Shown in pieces: positions 59,299 through 64,000 of a DNA stretch of 64,000 nucleotides. The first letter of the stretch is position 1; the number at the start of each line of letters is the position of its first letter. A program made the position numbers and the translations under genes. The stretch is from positions 1-64,000 of the forward strand of contig NZ_JPRF03000021.1 in the NCBI RefSeq assembly GCF_001188955.3. The letters are read 5' to 3'. The notes beneath the pieces are model-generated. The model was given only the letters and a program-made list of their open reading frames with translations. It did no database searches and was not told where the DNA came from. The stretch is from Kitasatospora aureofaciens (GTDB lineage: Bacteria > Actinomycetota > Actinomycetes > Streptomycetales > Streptomycetaceae).

Positions 59299-60350
59299 AT
59301 GTCTGTCTACGTCGGGATCGACGTGCATCGCAAGCGGTCCCAGATCGCGCTGGTCGGCCAGGACGGCGAGGTCCAGGTCAACCGGAACGTCCCCAACAGC
59401 GTCGAGACGGACTCGGAGTGATCGGCGATCTGCCGATCGGGACCCCAGTCGCGTTCGAGGCCGCCTACGGATGGGGCTGGCTGGTCGAACTCCTGGAGGA
59501 CTACGGATACAAACCCCACCTCGTCCACCCTCTGCAGTGCAAAGCGATCGCCTCCGCCAGGCTGAAGAACGACAAGGTCGACGCCGCCACCCTCGGGCAG
59601 TTGCTGCGCGCCGACCTGTTGCCGGAGGCATGGATCGCCCCGCTGGACGTGCGCCAGCAGCGTGCCCTGCTCCGCCACCGCTTCCAGCTCGTCCGCCTGC
59701 GCACCCTGCTCAGGAACCGGATCCACGCCGTCCTGGCCGACCTCGGCCACACCCGACCGACCGGCGGCTGCTTCACCGGCCCAGGCCGCGTCTGGCTGGC
59801 CGGACTGCCTCTACCGGACGCCTCCCGCCATGTCGTCGACGACCTCCTGGCGGTCATGGACGCCCTGCAGCCGCCCATAGGCGTCCTCGACAAAGAACTC
59901 GCCGCACTCGCCCGCGGCGACCCCCGCACCACCGCGCTGATGCGACTGCCCGGCATCGGCACCCTCACCGCGCTGGCGATCGTGGCCGAGGTCGGCGACA
60001 TCAGTCGCTTCCCCTCCGCGCGCAACCTCGCCTCCTGGGCCGGACTCACCCCCACCGTCCGCAACTCCGACCGCACCGTCCACCACGGGCACATCTCCAA
60101 GCAGGGCTCGCCGTGGCTGCGCTGGATCATGTGCGAGGCCGCCCAGACCGCCAAACGCCACCCGCTGTTCGCCCCCGGCTACCAGGACATGACCCGCCGC
60201 CGGGGCAAGAAGATCGCCACCACCGCCGTGGCGCGCAAGCTCCTCACCCACGCCTACCACGTCCTGCGCGAGGTCCACGACCCGCAGGCCACCTCCCACC
60301 ACAAACCCGGCGTCCACCGTTTCACACAGACAGCCACACACTCCGGGTGA
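59299..60350 (+). pseudogene. IS110-family DEDD transposase, frameshifted
   Basis: ATG 59299, after AAGGAGG, gives MSVYVGIDVHRKRSQIALVG (first Asp of the DEDD site) but hits TGA at 59419-59421. The rest of the protein is in another frame: VIGDLPIGTPVAFEAAYGWGWLVELL (Glu), KNDKVDA (Asp, Asp), then the C-terminal domain with LPGIGTLTALAIVAEVGDISRF, ASWAGLTPTVRNSD and HISKQGSPWLRWIM (conserved Ser), up to 60350. A single missing base near 59405-59415 (around ACGGACTCGG) explains the break. As sequenced the transposase is dead; a sequencing error must be excluded. Confidence 0.85.
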
Positions 60351-60747
60351 GCTCGCATCCACCGCATGAGACGCAACCCGCCGTTCTCGATGACCTGACT
60401 GAGCAGCCCGGTCCCCCGAACCACGGTCATGGCGCCGGCCGAGGCCGGACGCCGGATGGGTGCATGTGACAGCACGCACCGACCACACGTCCCAGGGGAC
60501 ACCAACCTGCTGTCGCCACAACGACTTTCGGAACATCCCGGCGGACCATCATCGGTCGCCGCTCGTCGGCGTCCAGCTCGTTCGTCCTCGCCCGCTCGTT
60601 CCTCGCGGGCTCCGGGCGCTCCAACTGGACCTCTCCCACCCGGCGACCTGGCCGAACAGCTGCCGGGAAGCCCCAGAAGATCGCCCCGGGAAGCCATCAC
60701 ACCTTCCCGGATGAACCAGCCTGCCAATTGACAGGCCCGGCCCTCAT
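60351..60747 (+). ncRNA. Candidate bridge/seekRNA of the IS1111-like element
   Basis: The 397 bp after the transposase inside the element encode no protein. IS1111-type elements are known to express a guide RNA from this side. Here TGACCTGAC (60390-60398) equals the left flank of the element at 59205-59213, and ATGGGTGC (60455-60462) equals the right boundary at 60745-60752. Between them is a GC-rich stem (CCGGCCGAGGCCGG near 60433-60446). This resembles left guide, stem, right guide. The matches are short and could be chance; the right one is in direct rather than complementary orientation. Confidence 0.45.
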
Positions 60748-61229
60748 GGGTGCGGTGGGGAGCTTGCGCCGCACCCGGTGTGCGGCGAACTCACCGGTCC
60801 TTGCGCGCCCGGGGCCGGGCGGCTGCGACGCCGGTCGCACCGTCGCATTCCGGTCGGCGGTTGCGCAGCCGGCTGTGACTCCGATCGATAGATTGCGAAT
60901 GCGAGCTGTAGTTTGCGAGCGGTGGTCCCGGGGCCGGTCGAGTCACGTTGAGTAGTGGTCATGTGCGGTCTCTGGCAGCGCTGAGGTGTGACGAGACAAG
61001 CCCCGCTCGCCGTACTCGGTCCTCCTGCCGCTCCTGGCTGACCACGCCGCCGAACTCCATGCAACCTGCCAGCAGTTTGAGCTTCGCCCCTCACCGAGGC
61101 TTCGCACCGGGGCCGGCCCCCAGACGCTCTGCTGTAGATAGCACCCACCGCAGCGAGGAGCTCCGATGACATCGATGCCCGTGGCCGGCCTGCGGACCGC
61201 CCGGTAAACGACCGCGCTGATCCGGTCGT
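60748..61229. other. Noncoding or decayed DNA
   Basis: About 480 bp in which I see no gene, repeat continuing the CRISPR array, or clear regulatory site. Confidence 0.45.
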
Positions 61230-61411
61230 CCGCAACGCGCTTGTCCACACCGGGGACCGGCGACGCCCGACGGGTCCAGCACCGGCCGGGGTACCAGGGC
61301 GCGACCTTCGCGTGCCGGTATGGCGCCGCCGCGGCGGCGGCCCCGCCGCTCCGCGCGATGCTCGGGCGCGGGCTGGACGTGGCAGCCGGCACCGACGCGA
61401 CCCGGAGCTGA
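61230..61411 (+). pseudogene. Remnant of a metal-dependent amidohydrolase
   Basis: The frame ending at TGA 61409-61411 reads VQHRPGYQGATFACRYG...APPLRAMLGRGLDVAAGTDATR. This is the part of YtcJ-like amidohydrolases in which GTDATR carries the last metal-binding Asp, and it normally continues for over 150 residues. Here a stop follows at once and no N-terminal half is present. The gene is therefore broken on both sides. Confidence 0.7.
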
Positions 61412-61515
61412 GAGGCGCGTATGCCGACGGACCACGAACGTGCGTTCCCGTCGATCGGGTGTACGGCGCGGCGAGCCCGACCAAGCGGCGTCTGGACGCG
61501 AGGCAGCGGCTCGGC

Positions 61516-64000
61516 TCAGTCCCGCGCCTCCAGGTACGTCAGGATCTCCCGGGCGATCTTCGCCACGGGTCGCGGGTCCATCAGGCCGTGGTGGGTGACG
61601 TCCAGGTGGAGGTCGGTGATCGTGCCGCCCGTGTGCGGGGCCCACGCCGAGGACGACGGGGTGCCCTCGGGCCGCTGCCGGGTCGCGGTGAAGAAGAGCA
61701 CGTCGCCGGTGAAGCGGGCCGGCGCGAAGGCACGCATCATCGCGACGTGGCGTTCCCAGGCCTCACCCATGGCCAGAAGGTCCTGCCCCGAGAAGGAGCC
61801 GAAGGAGTGCTCGACCAGTGTCTGGATGACCTGTTCCCGAGTCAGCGGAGTCCCGTCGGGCGTGCCGTCCGGGGTGGCAGCGGGTGCCCGGAACATCTGG
61901 AGGAACACCGCCAGGGTCTCCTGCTCGTCCCGTTCGGTGCCCTTGACCGTGTAGTCGGCGTACGGGTAGGCGTCGAGGACCGCGAGCAGGGAGACCTCCT
62001 GGCCCATCGCCTCCAGCGTGGTGGCCATCGCCTGGACGACGAGGCCGCCGAAGGAGTGCCCGAGCAGGTGGTAGGGCCCCTGCGGCTGCACTTCGCGGAT
62101 GAGGGCGACGTAGTCGGCCGCCATCTCCTCGACGGTCGCGGGCAAGCCGTCGGTGCGGGTGAGGCTGCGTGCCTGGAGGGCGTAGACGGGCCGGTCCGGC
62201 AGGTAGGGCAGGAAGCGGCTGTAGCCGAGGCCGACGCCGTAGCCCGCGTGTACGCAGAACAGCGGAGGCAGGGTGCCCTCGCCGCGCAGGGGCATGAGCT
62301 CGGCGAACTTCTCGCCCAACTCGGGTCCGTTCGCCAGCCGTTCGGCTAGCGCGGCCACACTGGGGGCTTCGAACAGGTCGCGCAGGGAGAGCTCCTCACC
62401 CGTGCTCGCGCGGATGCGCCCGACGAGGCGGGTGGCCAGCAGCGAGTGGCCGCCGAGTTCGAAGAAGCTGTCGTCCACGCCGACCCTCGGCAGGCCGAGC
62501 ACCTCTGCGAAGAGCGTCGCGAGCACCTCCTCCCGCAGGGTGATCGGCTCGCGGCCAGACCCGACAGGGGTCTCGGGGACGGGAAGCGCGCGACGGTCCA
62601 GCTTGCCGTTGCCGGTCAGTGGGAGGTCGTCGAGCACCACGAGCGCGGAGGGGACCATGTAGTCGGGCAGCCGCTCGGCGAGGTGGGCGCGCAGCGCGTC
62701 GGTCGCCACTGCCCCTGCCGGGACGAGGTACCCGACAAGGCGCTTGACGCCCGGCCTGTCCTCGCGGACGACGACCACCGCCCGGCCGACCGACGGATGG
62801 GCGGCGAGGACGGCCTCGATCTCGCCCGGCTCGATCCGGAAGCCGCGCAGCTTGACCTGCGTGTCCGCGCGGCCCGCGTACTCCAGCAGGCCGTCCGTGG
62901 ACCAGCGCGCCAGGTCACCGGTGCGGTACATGCGCGCGCCGTCGGAAGCGAACGGATCCGCGACGAACCGTTCGGCGGTGAGGCCCGGGCGTTCGGCGTA
63001 TCCGCGGGCCACGCCGGCGCCGGCCAGGTAGAGCTCTCCGACGCAGCCGGCGGGCACCGGGCGCAGGCCCGCGTCGAGGACGTAGGCGCGCATGTCGTCC
63101 AGCGGGCGGCCGATCGGCAGGGAGCCCGAGGGCGCGTCGGAGACGGCATGGGTGGCGGCGAAGGTCGTGGTCTCGGTGGGGCCGTAGCCGTTGACGACGA
63201 CGGTGCCGGGGCAGGCCGCGAGCACCTGGCCGACGGCGACCGGAGACACCACGTCGCCGCCCGTCCACACCTGTGCGACCCCGCGCAGGCAGCTCGGCTC
63301 CTCCTCGGCGACCAGGGAGAACAGTCCCGCCGTCAGCCATAGCGCGGTGACGCCGTGCTCGGTCACCATCCGTCGCAGCGTGGAGGCGGTCACCTCGCCC
63401 GCCGGAGCGACGACCGCGCGACCGCCGCCCAGCAGCGGTGCCCACAGCTCGAACGTCGACGCGTCGAAGGAGTGCGGCGAGTGCACCAGCACGCGCTCGA
63501 ACGCGTCCCCGGCGAAGCGGGAGTCAGTGGCGAGCGCCACGACGTCGCGGTGGGTGACCGCGACGCCCTTCGGGCGGCCGGTGGACCCCGAGGTGTACAT
63601 CACGTACGCCAACTGGAGCGGGTCACTCGAGTTCCGCGGCGCGTCGGTGCGCTGCTCAGTGCCGACCTGGACGACGGGAAGGCCCAGCCGCGCGGCCTCG
63701 GTGGGCATCGCCGCGTCGGTGACGACCAGCACGGCACCGGTCTCGGCGACGATCGCCTCGCGGTGCGCCAGCGGGTACCGGGCGTCCAGCGGGACGAAAC
63801 ACCCGCCCGCCTTCAGGACGCCGAGGAGGGCGACGATCAGCTCGGGTGAGCGCTCCATCAGCACGGCGACGGCTCGCTCTGCCCCCACGCCCTCGGAACG
63901 GAGCCGCCAGGCCAGGGCGTTGGCCCGGGCGTCCAGCTCCGCGTACGTCCACGTCGAACCGCCGTCGCCGACGAGCGCGACCGCATCGGGCGTGCGTTCC
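61516..64000 (-). CDS. Nonribosomal peptide synthetase, C-terminal A-PCP-TE (5' end outside window)
   Basis: The frame is open from the right edge to a stop at 61516; 827 residues are visible. The A domain has [85 protein letters not shown] and [10 protein letters not shown]. By hand alignment the pocket residues are D-A-F-W-W-G-G-T-F-K, near the valine code, so a branched aliphatic residue is likely but unproven. [23 protein letters not shown] (type I, about 250 residues): GHSFGG (Ser), AVLDAYPY and VTHHGLMDP (His), which releases the peptide. It is therefore the last module of a synthetase whose start lies to the right; no polyketide link to the PKS 33 kb away is visible. Confidence 0.93.
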   Translation of the reverse strand, partial: ERTPDAVALVGDGGSTWTYAELDARANALAWRLRSEGVGAERAVAVLMERSPELIVALLGVLKAGGCFVPLDARYPLAHREAIVAETGAVLVVTDAAMPTEAARLGLPVVQVGTEQRTDAPRNSSDPLQLAYVMYTSGSTGRPKGVAVTHRDVVALATDSRFAGDAFERVLVHSPHSFDASTFELWAPLLGGGRAVVAPAGEVTASTLRRMVTEHGVTALWLTAGLFSLVAEEEPSCLRGVAQVWTGGDVVSPVAVGQVLAACPGTVVVNGYGPTETTTFAATHAVSDAPSGSLPIGRPLDDMRAYVLDAGLRPVPAGCVGELYLAGAGVARGYAERPGLTAERFVADPFASDGARMYRTGDLARWSTDGLLEYAGRADTQVKLRGFRIEPGEIEAVLAAHPSVGRAVVVVREDRPGVKRLVGYLVPAGAVATDALRAHLAERLPDYMVPSALVVLDDLPLTGNGKLDRRALPVPETPVGSGREPITLREEVLATLFAEVLGLPRVGVDDSFFELGGHSLLATRLVGRIRASTGEELSLRDLFEAPSVAALAERLANGPELGEKFAELMPLRGEGTLPPLFCVHAGYGVGLGYSRFLPYLPDRPVYALQARSLTRTDGLPATVEEMAADYVALIREVQPQGPYHLLGHSFGGLVVQAMATTLEAMGQEVSLLAVLDAYPYADYTVKGTERDEQETLAVFLQMFRAPAATPDGTPDGTPLTREQVIQTLVEHSFGSFSGQDLLAMGEAWERHVAMMRAFAPARFTGDVLFFTATRQRPEGTPSSSAWAPHTGGTITDLHLDVTHHGLMDPRPVAKIAREILTYLEARD

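Larger units (their letters stand above)
59217..60747 (+). mobile_element. IS110-family (IS1111-like) insertion element
   Basis: ATGAGGGCCGGGCC at 59217-59230 is inverted at 60734-60747 (GGCCCGGCCCTCAT), a 14-bp pair that frames the transposase gene. Subterminal inverted repeats and a long noncoding 3' part (about 400 bp) are the pattern of the IS1111 branch of IS110 rather than IS110 itself. The true ends may be a few bases outside the repeats. No target duplication is seen, as expected for the family. It lies directly beside the last CRISPR repeat. Confidence 0.75.

Noticed and set aside
61312..62349. Plus-strand frame opposite the NRPS thioesterase
   Set aside because: Antisense of TE/PCP codons, no domain content; only the first part (to 61411, another frame) resembles an amidohydrolase.

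Overview
The window is very GC-rich, uses GTG, TTG and ATG starts, and carries a modular type I polyketide synthase (PKS), part of a nonribosomal peptide synthetase (NRPS), many TetR/GntR/HxlR regulators and a type I-E-like CRISPR remnant. This points to a streptomycete (Streptomyces or Kitasatospora); species cannot be told from the sequence.

Region 1 (1-28811) is part of a secondary-metabolite cluster. One uninterrupted minus-strand gene runs from 27004 off the left edge. It encodes at least 9001 residues, with six PKS modules in the window. Their make-up (DH-KR; KR; methylmalonyl AT plus A2-type KR; KR; inactive KR; last module incomplete) is what is known for the hexamodular subunit of mycosamine polyene macrolides (NysI/AmphI/PimS2 class). 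Upstream on the same strand lies a GDP-mannose 4,6-dehydratase, the first mycosamine-pathway enzyme. Between them, on the opposite strand, is a small chorismate-mutase-fold gene. The divergent promoter region holds two sites close to the PAS-LuxR (PimM-type) operator of polyene clusters, and a third weaker site precedes the dehydratase. The window therefore probably shows one edge of a polyene antifungal cluster, with the rest to the left.

Region 2 (29170-47640) is a mosaic of ordinary genes. It has two TetR-controlled FAD monooxygenase loci with clear palindromic operators (31392-31442 and 40616-41467), a zinc-ribbon/proline-rich protein, a secreted glycine-rich Ig-like protein, a lipoprotein, an RsbW-like ATP-binding protein, CsbD and a divergent small hydrophobic protein, an AI-2E permease, a secreted serine hydrolase and an SMI1/KNR4 protein. 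Several strong hairpins and a 42-bp perfect palindrome separate these units.

Region 3 (47668-54505) is a tight gamma-glutamylated-amine catabolic operon: permease, GlnA-like synthetase, aldehyde dehydrogenase, gamma-glutamyl hydrolase and SDR. Genes overlap by 4 bp, and a FadR/GntR regulator is divergent with an 8-8-8 palindromic operator between.

Region 4 (54772-61411) has an HxlR/hydrolase/SnoaL-like operon, a possible toxin-antitoxin pair, a hypothetical gene, and then a decayed zone. The zone holds a hydrolase remnant, an orphan CRISPR mini-array, an IS110-family (IS1111-like) element whose transposase is frameshifted and whose 3' noncoding end may encode a bridge/seekRNA, and an amidohydrolase remnant. 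Region 5 (61516-64000) is the C-terminal A-PCP-TE part of a second biosynthetic gene, an NRPS that runs off the right edge.
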